NCBI GenBank assembly: GCA_934255105.1
Contig: CAKQNH010000363.1
Span: 1-5,741, forward strand
Direction: 5' to 3'
Length of the DNA: 5,741 nt
Source of the DNA: an uncultured Pirellulaceae bacterium
GTDB taxonomy: Bacteria > Planctomycetota > Planctomycetia > Pirellulales > Pirellulaceae
In this document: in pieces, positions 1 through 5,741 of the stretch
Layout: each line of letters starts with the position of its first letter
How positions within the stretch are numbered: position 1 is the first letter of the stretch
Program-made: the position numbers and the translations under genes
Notes under the pieces: generated by a model
The model's input: only the letters and a program-made list of their open reading frames with translations
Told to the model about the DNA's origin: nothing
The model's database searches: none

Positions 1-2279
1 AGCGGCAGTACTACCAAGTTGCCCAACAGGCCGCCGATCATGGTCAGGCTGGCTAGCGTGCCAAACACGACTGTCGGGATGAACTCGCTGGTGGCCAAGC
101 TAATAAAGCCTGCTACCAGAGCCGCAGTCGACAGCACGACGGCCAACCCGACGTTCTCTTGGGCGGATTGCAGAGCTTTCATAGGTTTTACTCCGACCGC
201 TAGGGCTCGGCGGTAATGCAACAGATAGTGGATGGAGCTGTCGACAGACAATCCCAACGATACGGCGGCGATCATGGCAGCCCCCATGTTGAGTGGCAGG
301 CCCAGCCATCCCATGCTGCCCATCACCAGTGAGATCGGTAGCGCATTGGGAACAAATGCAATCAACGCCAGCTTAAGCGAACGCGTGGCCAGCGCCATGG
401 CTACCAGGATGCCCAAGGTGGCGATGAGAAAACACTTCCATTGGTCGGACAAAATATTAGCAACCAGTTTTCCCAGCATCACATGATAGCCGGCGATTTC
501 GGCTGCAGGTGGTAGTTTGCCGAATAGCGACCGCCACTCGGGGCGAGCTGTGAACCGCTCAAGGCTGAGCTGAACCGCTTGAATTAAATCGTTTTTGGCT
601 TCCGCTCCCACTCGCTCGTGGCTGCGGAGCATGATTCGCAGCCACTGCTGACCGCCCGCATCGGCTGCGCGAGTGAGCAGAATGTCGCTGAAGTCGGGCA
701 TGGCCGCGCGAATGCCCTGCACGCGCGCCGCTAACGGTAGGGCGGCTAGCAGCGGACTGGTGCGGCTGGCTAGCTCGGCATCGGCAAAACTGAGCACCTT
801 GCTCAGTGCCAACGTCTGTGGACCATCGGCTACTTGCAGGCTGCGCAAGTCCTCTTCCAACTGCATGACCTGCGAGAAGTAAGCCGGGCTGAGCGCGGCT
901 GGGGCGGGGAGCATGATGTCCCACACTCCAGCACCACCGAGCTCGCGCTCGACTACTTCATAGCCGCGGACGAGCGAACTGTGGCTGGAGAAATTCTTGG
1001 TGTAGTCGGTCTCGACACGCATCATCAGCCCACCCGCCACGCCATACACGGCCAGTCCAATGAGAACGCCCACACCCCACCTGCGCCGCGCCAAACACCA
1101 GGCCAACAACCTCCGCAACCATAGACGCACCAGCAGATCGGCTTGCGGCGTGCGCGGGTCGGTATCCCAACTGCCCAGCAGAGCCAGGCCGGGGACCAGC
1201 AGCACGATGGCTAACAACACCATCATCGAGCCAATGGCCATCATCAAACCGAAGTCTCGTATCGGCCCTACGGCCGCGGCCAACAGGGCGAGAAAGCCGA
1301 CCGCATCGGTGATACAGGCCCACATGATCGGCGTGAGCAGTTGAGAGAACGATTCTTCCATTGCCGCAGTGCGACTTGCACCGCTGCGCCGCTGTTGCTG
1401 AAACTTGAGCAGGAGGTGGATGGTCGTGGCCACGCCGATAACTGTCACGATCGCGGTAAGCATGCTGCTGACCATGGACAGATCGAGATTGCACACGACC
1501 AAGACGGCCCGCGTAGCGGTCAACGACCAGTACACCACGATTAGCGGGATCAACGTCCAGCGCACGGAGCGGAAGCTGATCAGCAACACCAGCGATACCA
1601 GGAAAGATGATATCACACCCAGCCGCCAACCATCGCGCTGCATCATCTGAAATCCCTCAGCGACCAGGACCGGTTCGCCGGTAATGAATCCATCGCTGGC
1701 GGGGCTGGGCAATTCGTGCATGACTTGCCGCAGGGCATCTAGGGTAGCCTGCTGATCGGTGGAGTCTGCCGAAGCCGGGGACAGAAGGCAGGCGACGGTT
1801 GTGTACTGGCTGTTGCGGCGGTGTGTGTAACCTTCGAAGACGAGCAGCATGGCCTGAGCCAGCGCATCATTGGCATCCAGTAGAGGCGGTTTGCTTGGGC
1901 CGCCAAAACCTAGTAGTTGAATCGGCCCGCGCAGTTTTTCTAAGATCGAATGCAGTTCAGCCAAACTCAGGACGGAAGCCACACCGTCGACTGCGGCCAG
2001 TTGGCTACTGATCTGTTCCATGCGGGCCAGACCAGAGCCCGCGCTGTCCCACAACTGTGGGTCGCGGTAGACAGCCAGCACGATTTGATTGCCGCCAAAG
2101 CGTTGCTGCAAGCGTTCGTAGGATGCGACCAGCGGATCGCTGGGCGGAAACATCTGCTCGACTCGCCAATCGAACTTCAATTGGCTGGCCAGCGGCAGGC
2201 TGGCTAGGCCGATTGCCAGGCCGATCAGCAACCACCAGCCATGATATGCGATAAAGATTCTTGCGAGCCGCGCGCTCAA
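1..2279 (-). CDS. RND-superfamily (MMPL/HAE3-like) transporter permease, 3' end outside window
   Basis: Inner-membrane permease of the RND superfamily, probably exporting a hydrophobic or amphiphilic substrate; the substrate is unknown. The frame is open for 759 codons from 2279 to the left edge. The expected 12-helix layout is readable: TM1 about 11-32, a first periplasmic domain about 36-215, TM2-TM6 about 220-369 (including 'GPIRDFGLMMAIG' at 338-350), TM7 about 400-418, a second periplasmic domain about 420-610 beginning ETDYTKNFSS (423 on), and TM8-TM12 about 613-759. The TM10 motif VDSSIHY is at 679-685; the TM4 equivalent GVATTIH (282-288) has no acid. Family RND proteins usually end soon after the final '...LLGNLVVLPL', so little should be missing. 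The only in-frame start before TM1 is TTG at 2279-2277, which overlaps the mcsB stop; the next in-frame ATG (Met43) would remove TM1. No Shine-Dalgarno is seen, consistent with coupling to mcsB. The family call is secure; subfamily and substrate are inference. Confidence 0.93.
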   Translation of the reverse strand, partial: MSARLARIFIAYHGWWLLIGLAIGLASLPLASQLKFDWRVEQMFPPSDPLVASYERLQQRFGGNQIVLAVYRDPQLWDSAGSGLARMEQISSQLAAVDGVASVLSLAELHSILEKLRGPIQLLGFGGPSKPPLLDANDALAQAMLLVFEGYTHRRNSQYTTVACLLSPASADSTDQQATLDALRQVMHELPSPASDGFITGEPVLVAEGFQMMQRDGWRLGVISSFLVSLVLLISFRSVRWTLIPLIVVYWSLTATRAVLVVCNLDLSMVSSMLTAIVTVIGVATTIHLLLKFQQQRRSGASRTAAMEESFSQLLTPIMWACITDAVGFLALLAAAVGPIRDFGLMMAIGSMMVLLAIVLLVPGLALLGSWDTDPRTPQADLLVRLWLRRLLAWCLARRRWGVGVLIGLAVYGVAGGLMMRVETDYTKNFSSHSSLVRGYEVVERELGGAGVWDIMLPAPAALSPAYFSQVMQLEEDLRSLQVADGPQTLALSKVLSFADAELASRTSPLLAALPLAARVQGIRAAMPDFSDILLTRAADAGGQQWLRIMLRSHERVGAEAKNDLIQAVQLSLERFTARPEWRSLFGKLPPAAEIAGYHVMLGKLVANILSDQWKCFLIATLGILVAMALATRSLKLALIAFVPNALPISLVMGSMGWLGLPLNMGAAMIAAVSLGLSVDSSIHYLLHYRRALAVGVKPMKALQSAQENVGLAVVLSTAALVAGFISLATSEFIPTVVFGTLASLTMIGGLLGNLVVLP

Positions 2280-3343
2280 TGATCGTTGCCGTTTTTGGGA
2301 ACTAAGTGGCTTTGCAAATAGCTAGCGCGCTCGATATTGCGATCGGCGACCGACAGTTGGTGGCCGCGCAGCTTTTGTAGGTGGGCCGGCTGCGTGTGTA
2401 CAAACAACTTGTTGATAGTGGAGATTTCGATCGAGCGGATCAGGCCCAAGTTGACCCCCATGCGAACTTTCGACAGATAGTGCAGCGTTTCTTCGCTGCT
2501 GATCTTTTTGGCCGTACACAAGATGCCGTAGGCCCGGCTGACATCGTCGTGCAGATCTTGCTCGCTCTCGTTGACCAAAAAGTTGCGGGCCCGGCGTTCG
2601 TATTCAATAATCCGCGGCACTACTTCTTGGACGGTGTTGACCAGTTCGCTTTCGGTTCGCCCCAGGGTGATTTGGTTGCTGATTTGATAGAAGTCCCCCA
2701 TGAACTGCGAGCCCTCGCCGTACAGGCCGCGGACCGCCACATTGATCTTCTGCAAGCTGCGAAAGACCTTTTCGATTTCGCGGGTGATGACCAGAGCGGG
2801 CAAGTGGAGCATGACGCTAACTCGTAGGCCGGTCCCCACATTGGTTGGACAAGCGGTTAAGTAGCCCAGCGTTTCATGGAACGCATAGGTCAACTTGTGC
2901 TCGAGTTCGTTATCGAGTTTATCGATCCGCTCCCAGGCGGTTGACAGGTCCAGGCCGCTGCACATAACCTGGATCCGCAAGTGGTCCTCTTCATTGATCA
3001 TCACGCTAAAGCGCTCGTCGCGGTCGATGACCAAGGCGCGGTCGCCGTCGCCATCGGCCATCTCGCGACTCATCAACTGTCGCTCGACCAGGAATTGGCG
3101 ATCGACTTCGTCGAGCTTTCCTAGCTCCAGGACTTCGATATTGGTCCACTCCTTGATCGATTCGATCTTGGCTCGCGTCGATTTGGAAATCTGCGCCCGC
3201 TCCTGGTGGCTGGCGCGGCGCACGAAGGGGAATTCGGCTAGATTCCGCGCCAGGCGAATGCGGCTACTGATCACAATGTCCGATTCGGGGCCGGAGCCAC
3301 GCAGCCACTCACCACACTTTCCTGCCAGTTCTTCTAATTTCAC
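2276..3343 (-). CDS. mcsB: Protein-arginine kinase McsB
   Basis: Cytoplasmic ATP-dependent kinase that phosphorylates arginine side chains on proteins; in Bacillota phosphoarginine is a degradation tag for ClpCP. The 355 residues match the usual family length. Visible phosphagen-kinase signatures: SSRIRLARN (26-34, phosphate-binding arginines), NEEDHLRI (117-124, the conserved acidic pair), CPTNVGTG (165-172, Cys165 corresponding to the catalytic-loop cysteine, Cys167 in B. subtilis), R174, and RGLYGEG (205-211). The C-terminal region carries RNIERA at 335-340, where the pArg-binding allosteric motif RDxxRA is expected, so the Asp position is Asn here. The start is GTG at 3343-3341, chosen because it gives the family-typical N-terminus just before the SSRIR block. 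The gene lies 36 bp after mcsA, and its TGA overlaps the TTG start of the downstream permease. No ctsR or clpC is adjacent, unlike in Bacillus. Function is assigned by family; targets in this organism are unknown. Confidence 0.96.
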   Translation of the reverse strand: MKLEELAGKCGEWLRGSGPESDIVISSRIRLARNLAEFPFVRRASHQERAQISKSTRAKIESIKEWTNIEVLELGKLDEVDRQFLVERQLMSREMADGDGDRALVIDRDERFSVMINEEDHLRIQVMCSGLDLSTAWERIDKLDNELEHKLTYAFHETLGYLTACPTNVGTGLRVSVMLHLPALVITREIEKVFRSLQKINVAVRGLYGEGSQFMGDFYQISNQITLGRTESELVNTVQEVVPRIIEYERRARNFLVNESEQDLHDDVSRAYGILCTAKKISSEETLHYLSKVRMGVNLGLIRSIEISTINKLFVHTQPAHLQKLRGHQLSVADRNIERASYLQSHLVPKNGNDH

Positions 3344-3379
3344 GTTGATCAGTCAGCTAACGAAATTGCCATGGGGATA

Positions 3380-3895
3380 CTAAACACTGGGATCATCTTC
3401 ACGCTCATAACTCTGGATTTTATCGCGCAGCTCACCTGCTTTTTCGTACTGCTCTTTGGAAATCGCTTCGTGCATTTCGCGCCGCAGTTGAATCAATTGG
3501 TGCTGCCGGTCGGGAGGCGCTGCGCGGCGCGTGGGCGTTTTACCGCGGTGAGTTTTCGAGCCGTGGATATTGAGCAGCAGTGGTTCCAGATCGTCCTGGA
3601 AGAAAACGTAGTCGTAGCTGCAGCCCAAGCGGCCCGCCTGCCTAAATTCGGCAAAGGTAATGCCACACACGGGACAAGTCTTTTTGTCGAGCTTGGCCAA
3701 TTGCTCGGCAGTCTGTTCCAGTTTGAGCTGCTTGGCCAACATACCCGCCAGCGCATTGGTGGGGGAATCGACGGTTTCTTGCGACAGATACACGCGGGCG
3801 TGCTCTTCACACAGGTGTACCATGATCGGCCCCGTCGGTTCGGTTAACTCCGTAATATGGAAGGTTGCCGGTTTTTCGCAATGTTGGCATTTCAT
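3380..3895 (-). CDS. mcsA: McsA-like zinc-finger/UVR-motif activator of McsB
   Basis: Small cytoplasmic partner protein (171 residues; Bacillus McsA is about 185) expected to bind and activate the McsB kinase. The N-terminal metal site is C3xxC6 with C29xxH32; a second is C74PVC77 with C92xxD95 in 'GRLGCSYDY' (88-96). Classical McsA has four CxxC pairs, so two pairs are altered here (CxxH and CxxD). After the second site comes EPLLLNIHG (104-112), a Lys/Arg-rich linker (114-130), and a C-terminal UVR motif about 134-165 (QLRREMHEAISKEQYEKAGELRDKI region), a helical hairpin shared with UvrB/UvrC and used for protein contacts. The start is ATG at 3895-3893, directly before the first CxxC; a weak GGATGG lies about 6 nt upstream. 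It is the first gene of the leftward cluster. Without mcsB next door it would be called only a UvrB/UvrC-motif protein; the pairing makes McsA the better call. Confidence 0.92.
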   Translation of the reverse strand: MKCQHCEKPATFHITELTEPTGPIMVHLCEEHARVYLSQETVDSPTNALAGMLAKQLKLEQTAEQLAKLDKKTCPVCGITFAEFRQAGRLGCSYDYVFFQDDLEPLLLNIHGSKTHRGKTPTRRAAPPDRQHQLIQLRREMHEAISKEQYEKAGELRDKIQSYEREDDPSV

Positions 3896-3920
3896 TGCAT
3901 GCCATCCGTTCTATTGAGAT

Positions 3921-3934
3921 GCCCGCGTGCGGGC
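3921..3934. repeat. Perfect GC-rich inverted repeat in the mcsA leader
   Basis: The sequence GCCCGCGTGCGGGC has perfectly complementary arms around a 2-4 nt centre. It lies 25 bp upstream of the mcsA start codon, so in the mcsA transcript it could form a small tight hairpin close to the ribosome-binding area, or on DNA serve as a dyad for a regulator. There is no T-run behind it on either strand, which argues against an intrinsic terminator. Presence of the dyad is certain; a function is speculative. Confidence 0.4.
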
Positions 3935-4040
3935 GGAGATGTTGCTTATAAGTCCACTTCTGACAATGATACCCGCTTCCCGCTCAGTCATCGACTCAGG
4001 GTAGCTAAGAGAAGTCGCGTTTTTCTTTTAAGTTCCGCGC

Positions 4041-4068
4041 TTGCCTTGTCGGGGCTGTGGCCTATGAT
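4041..4068 (+). promoter_or_regulatory. Weak sigma70-like promoter candidate for the rightward gene
   Basis: TTGCCT (4041-4046, 4 of 6 matches to TTGACA) is followed after 16 bp by TATGAT (4063-4068, 5 of 6 matches to TATAAT). It would start transcription near 4075 and leave a leader of about 240 nt before the ATG at 4318. A second possible -35, TTGACG at 4194-4199, lacks a good -10 at the right distance (only CATCAA at 4217-4222). Both are consensus matches by eye and may be chance. Confidence 0.22.
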
Positions 4069-4151
4069 TCGAAAGGGAACTTGCGGGAAACTGCTCGCCA
4101 TAGCGCGGCCTGTCGTAAGCGTTACAATCGGAACGCGCGACGCATAGCAGC

Positions 4152-4166
4152 GCCAAATAGTTTGGC
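4152..4166. repeat. Perfect inverted repeat GCCAAA-TAG-TTTGGC
   Basis: Six-base arms are perfectly complementary with a 3-base centre, in the middle of the divergent intergenic region about 150 bp upstream of the rightward start codon. The size and symmetry suit a small operator for a dimeric regulator. It is followed by ATTTTC, but the stem is too short and AT-rich to be a strong terminator. No regulator gene is in the window to pair with it. Confidence 0.35.
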
Positions 4167-4303
4167 ATTTTCTCAAGAACCTAGTTGCTTGCATTGACGA
4201 ACCGCCTCTGCGCTGGCATCAATTCAGTAGGCAACTATGTAGGCCGAGCTGGTCTGGTCGTTTTTTTCCGACACTCGCAGGTCCTATTCGTTCGCAGTCG
4301 CAC

Positions 4304-4308
4304 GGAGA
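4304..4308 (+). promoter_or_regulatory. Shine-Dalgarno GGAGA for the secreted-protein gene
   Basis: GGAGA lies 9 nt before the ATG at 4318, a normal spacing, and supports that start rather than the in-frame ATG of Met10, which falls inside the signal peptide. It is the clearest ribosome-binding site in the window; the three leftward genes have weak or none. Confidence 0.6.
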
Positions 4309-4317
4309 TATTCAAGT

Positions 4318-5741
4318 ATGTCGCTCAATCGCTCAACAGCTCTCATGGCCTTGCTGGCGCTGCTTAGCTGCGGACTATCTCCACGCCCTGCCCAAGCAGG
4401 ACCGCTGCTCGACTGGTTATTCGGCCGCACCAATGCGGCACCGGCCCAACCGGTTGGCGCACCCGTGCCAGTGGGCAATGGCTACACGGCCGGTTACGGG
4501 GTCGGCGGTTATGGCGTCGCGCCCGTGGGGCAACCCGCACCCGCCGCCTACCCAAGTGGCGGTTATGCGGGCAATTACGGTACGTATTACAGTTCGCAGT
4601 TGCCTGCTATTGGCCCTGCGGGAGCTGGTTATACGGCGCCGATGCCAACTGGGATAGCTGCGGCGACGCTTCCGTCGAGCATGCCACCGACGTTGTCGTA
4701 CGTGCCCAATTTTCAGACGCAATCGCAGCGTACCCCGGTGACCTACTATCGTCCGTTGATGACAACCGACCCCAATACCGGTGCCCAGGTGGTAGCCATG
4801 GCACCCTGCACGTCCTACGAAATGATGGCTCAGCGAGTCCCCGTGCTAGGGCGCAGTGCGCTATTTGGCTCAAGCGCGCCGCCGACCTTCCAGCCCCCTT
4901 CGCAAACCTTGCCGACCTATACCTTGCCCAGCGGCGGTATTCCGTTAGCCTATTCGACCCCTTCGATCACCGCGCCATATTCGACCGCGTATGGTGTCTA
5001 CGGTTCGACCAACACCGGTGGCAGCTATTCGACGTTGCAGCCTGGGATAGCTCAAACCGCGCCAGCCGCTGTGGGTATCGCCCCTAGCAGCGGTATAGCC
5101 CCTAGCAGCGTGGGCCCGGCCGGTACCTACCCTACGGCCCCCGCTTCGCAGACGCCCTATTATGGATCCAACAATAGCGGTTCGTGCGGGGACTACGGTG
5201 CTACTCCTTGGCAGCCTGTGCCCGGCGGCACTCCTGGCCTGGTGGCCCCGCAGGCGCCTCCGTCGCAATATCCGGCGCAACCCACCCCCGGCTATTCGCC
5301 CGCCCCAAGCGGCACAGTTGTTCCACCGTCAAACGCCGCGCCAGGTGTCTATCCGCCCAGCGGTGGTGGCAGTTTCGATCCGGCCGATGTGCCACCCTCG
5401 TTGCCCGGTATGGGCACTTCGGCAGCTTCGGCACCACAATTCAACTCGCAGCACGCCGACTCGACGCAGAGCAGCCAGCGTCCACAGTTGCGCAGCATCG
5501 TGCGTTATCCAGCCACGCCGGCTCAGTCGGAGGGCAACGTATCCCAGCCCCAAGCCGCAGCGGCTGAGGGCCATAGCAACAGTGATAGCGCTTCGGGAGG
5601 TCGTAGCGATGTCCCCGCGATGCTACCAATTCCCGCACCTCAGGATTTCCATCACGAACCACGCTGGAATCCAGGTTTGCTGCGCGAAGAAGACATGACC
5701 GCTCAGCGCCCCATCGATCCCCGTGCCGCACAGTTGGCTGG
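4318..5741 (+). CDS. Exported Pro/Gly/Ser/Tyr-rich hypothetical protein, 3' end outside window
   Basis: The frame is open for 474 codons to the right edge. Residues 1-27 form a signal peptide: Arg5, a hydrophobic stretch about 8-20, and a probable cleavage site AQA27/G28. A lipobox reading at LLSC18 is possible but less good. The mature part begins GPLLDWLFGR (28-37), a segment I associate with planctomycete exported proteins. Residues about 45-135 are rich in Gly, Tyr, Pro and Ala; 142-178 form a more ordered island with YYRPLMTTDPNTG (143-155) and APCTSYEMMAQRVPVLG (162-178); 180-440 are Pro/Ser/Thr/Ala/Gln-rich and probably disordered; the charged stretch 449-470 contains RWNPGLLREEDMTAQR. 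Only two cysteines follow the signal peptide (C164, C290). It is transcribed divergently from mcsA. No enzyme motif or known domain was recognised. A cell-envelope or surface role is inference from export and composition alone. Confidence 0.85.
   Translation, partial: MSLNRSTALMALLALLSCGLSPRPAQAGPLLDWLFGRTNAAPAQPVGAPVPVGNGYTAGYGVGGYGVAPVGQPAPAAYPSGGYAGNYGTYYSSQLPAIGPAGAGYTAPMPTGIAAATLPSSMPPTLSYVPNFQTQSQRTPVTYYRPLMTTDPNTGAQVVAMAPCTSYEMMAQRVPVLGRSALFGSSAPPTFQPPSQTLPTYTLPSGGIPLAYSTPSITAPYSTAYGVYGSTNTGGSYSTLQPGIAQTAPAAVGIAPSSGIAPSSVGPAGTYPTAPASQTPYYGSNNSGSCGDYGATPWQPVPGGTPGLVAPQAPPSQYPAQPTPGYSPAPSGTVVPPSNAAPGVYPPSGGGSFDPADVPPSLPGMGTSAASAPQFNSQHADSTQSSQRPQLRSIVRYPATPAQSEGNVSQPQAAAAEGHSNSDSASGGRSDVPAMLPIPAPQDFHHEPRWNPGLLREEDMTAQRPIDPRAAQLA
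5074..5109 (+). repeat. Two-copy 18-bp tandem repeat within the secreted-protein gene
   Basis: Two adjacent 18-bp units (5074-5091 and 5092-5109) differ at one third-codon position (ATC versus ATA) and encode GIAPSS twice (residues 253-264). The near identity at DNA level points to a recent in-frame duplication in low-complexity coding sequence. Confidence 0.8.

Larger units (their letters stand above)
3896..4317. other. Divergent intergenic region between mcsA and the secreted-protein gene
   Basis: This 422-bp stretch must hold the promoters of the leftward mcsA operon and of the rightward secreted-protein gene. I see no convincing gene in it: short ORFs on either strand have no recognisable protein character. 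It contains two short perfect inverted repeats (3921-3934 and 4152-4166), a run of seven T at 4261-4267 not preceded by a clear GC-rich stem, and weak sigma70-like boxes. I found no CIRCE element (TTAGCACTC-N9-GAGTGCTAA) and no CtsR heptad repeat (GGTCAAA type), so heat-shock control of the Bacillus kind is not visible. Planctomycete promoters are poorly defined, so absence of a good match means little. Confidence 0.8.

Noticed and set aside
958..1629. A 223-codon minus-strand ORF inside the permease region
   Set aside because: It is Arg/Gly/Asp/His-rich with no membrane character and lies in a shifted frame; the overlapping frame gives a complete RND topology without stops.
48..2210. The decamer GGCTGGCTAG recurring three times in the permease gene
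   Set aside because: Each copy encodes Leu-Ala-Ser in the same frame (CTA GCC AGC C); this is codon preference in a Leu/Ala-rich protein rather than a dispersed DNA element.
2381..3383. Plus-strand ORFs of 148 and 162 codons opposite mcsB
   Set aside because: They are antisense to a clearly conserved kinase, have no recognisable motif, and arise from codon bias of mcsB.
3371..3847. A 158-codon plus-strand ORF opposite mcsA
   Set aside because: It is antisense to the McsA zinc-finger gene and has no supporting family signature.
3988..4194. A 68-codon minus-strand ORF in the intergenic region
   Set aside because: Its composition is not protein-like for a known family, it has no ribosome-binding site that I can see, and it spans the 4152-4166 dyad and a promoter candidate; it could only be rescued by conservation.
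4260..4267. T-run as an intrinsic terminator before the rightward gene
   Set aside because: No stable GC-rich stem directly precedes it and no plus-strand gene ends upstream.
5162..5698. Plus- and minus-strand ORFs overlapping the secreted-protein gene
   Set aside because: They are Arg/Ala/Pro-rich shadows of the low-complexity reading frame that runs from 4318.

Overview
The window looks like chromosomal DNA of a planctomycete, probably of the Pirellulaceae/Rhodopirellula type. This is an inference from protein style: a McsA variant with CxxH and CxxD in place of two CxxC pairs, a large RND/MMPL permease, and a secreted Pro/Gly/Tyr/Ser-rich protein that begins with a 'GPLLDWLFGR'-like segment after its signal peptide. 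No rRNA, tRNA, CRISPR array, transposase or phage gene was seen.

Layout. A leftward (minus-strand) three-gene cluster fills 3895 down to 1: mcsA (3895-3380), mcsB (3343-2276) and an RND-superfamily permease (2279 to beyond the left edge). mcsA and mcsB are 36 bp apart. The mcsB stop overlaps a TTG start of the permease (TTGA), so all three probably form one transcript, with coupled translation at the second junction. The permease reads without a stop for 759 codons and leaves the window within its last membrane helix.

A 422-bp intergenic region (3896-4317) separates this cluster from a divergent plus-strand gene (4318 to beyond the right edge). That gene encodes an exported low-complexity protein with a conserved-looking island around residues 142-178. 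The intergenic region carries two short perfect inverted repeats and only weak promoter candidates.

Function. McsB is a protein-arginine kinase of the phosphagen-kinase fold and McsA is its zinc-finger/UVR activator. In Bacillota the pair marks proteins for ClpCP degradation and sits beside ctsR and clpC. Here neither ctsR nor clpC is visible, and an RND exporter is fused into the operon instead. Whether exporter and kinase share a physiological role, such as envelope or protein-stress response, is only suggested by the arrangement. I see no clearly new system. The most notable points are this operon context, the altered zinc-ligand and pArg-motif residues, and a permease whose TM4 lacks the usual acidic residue while TM10 keeps it.
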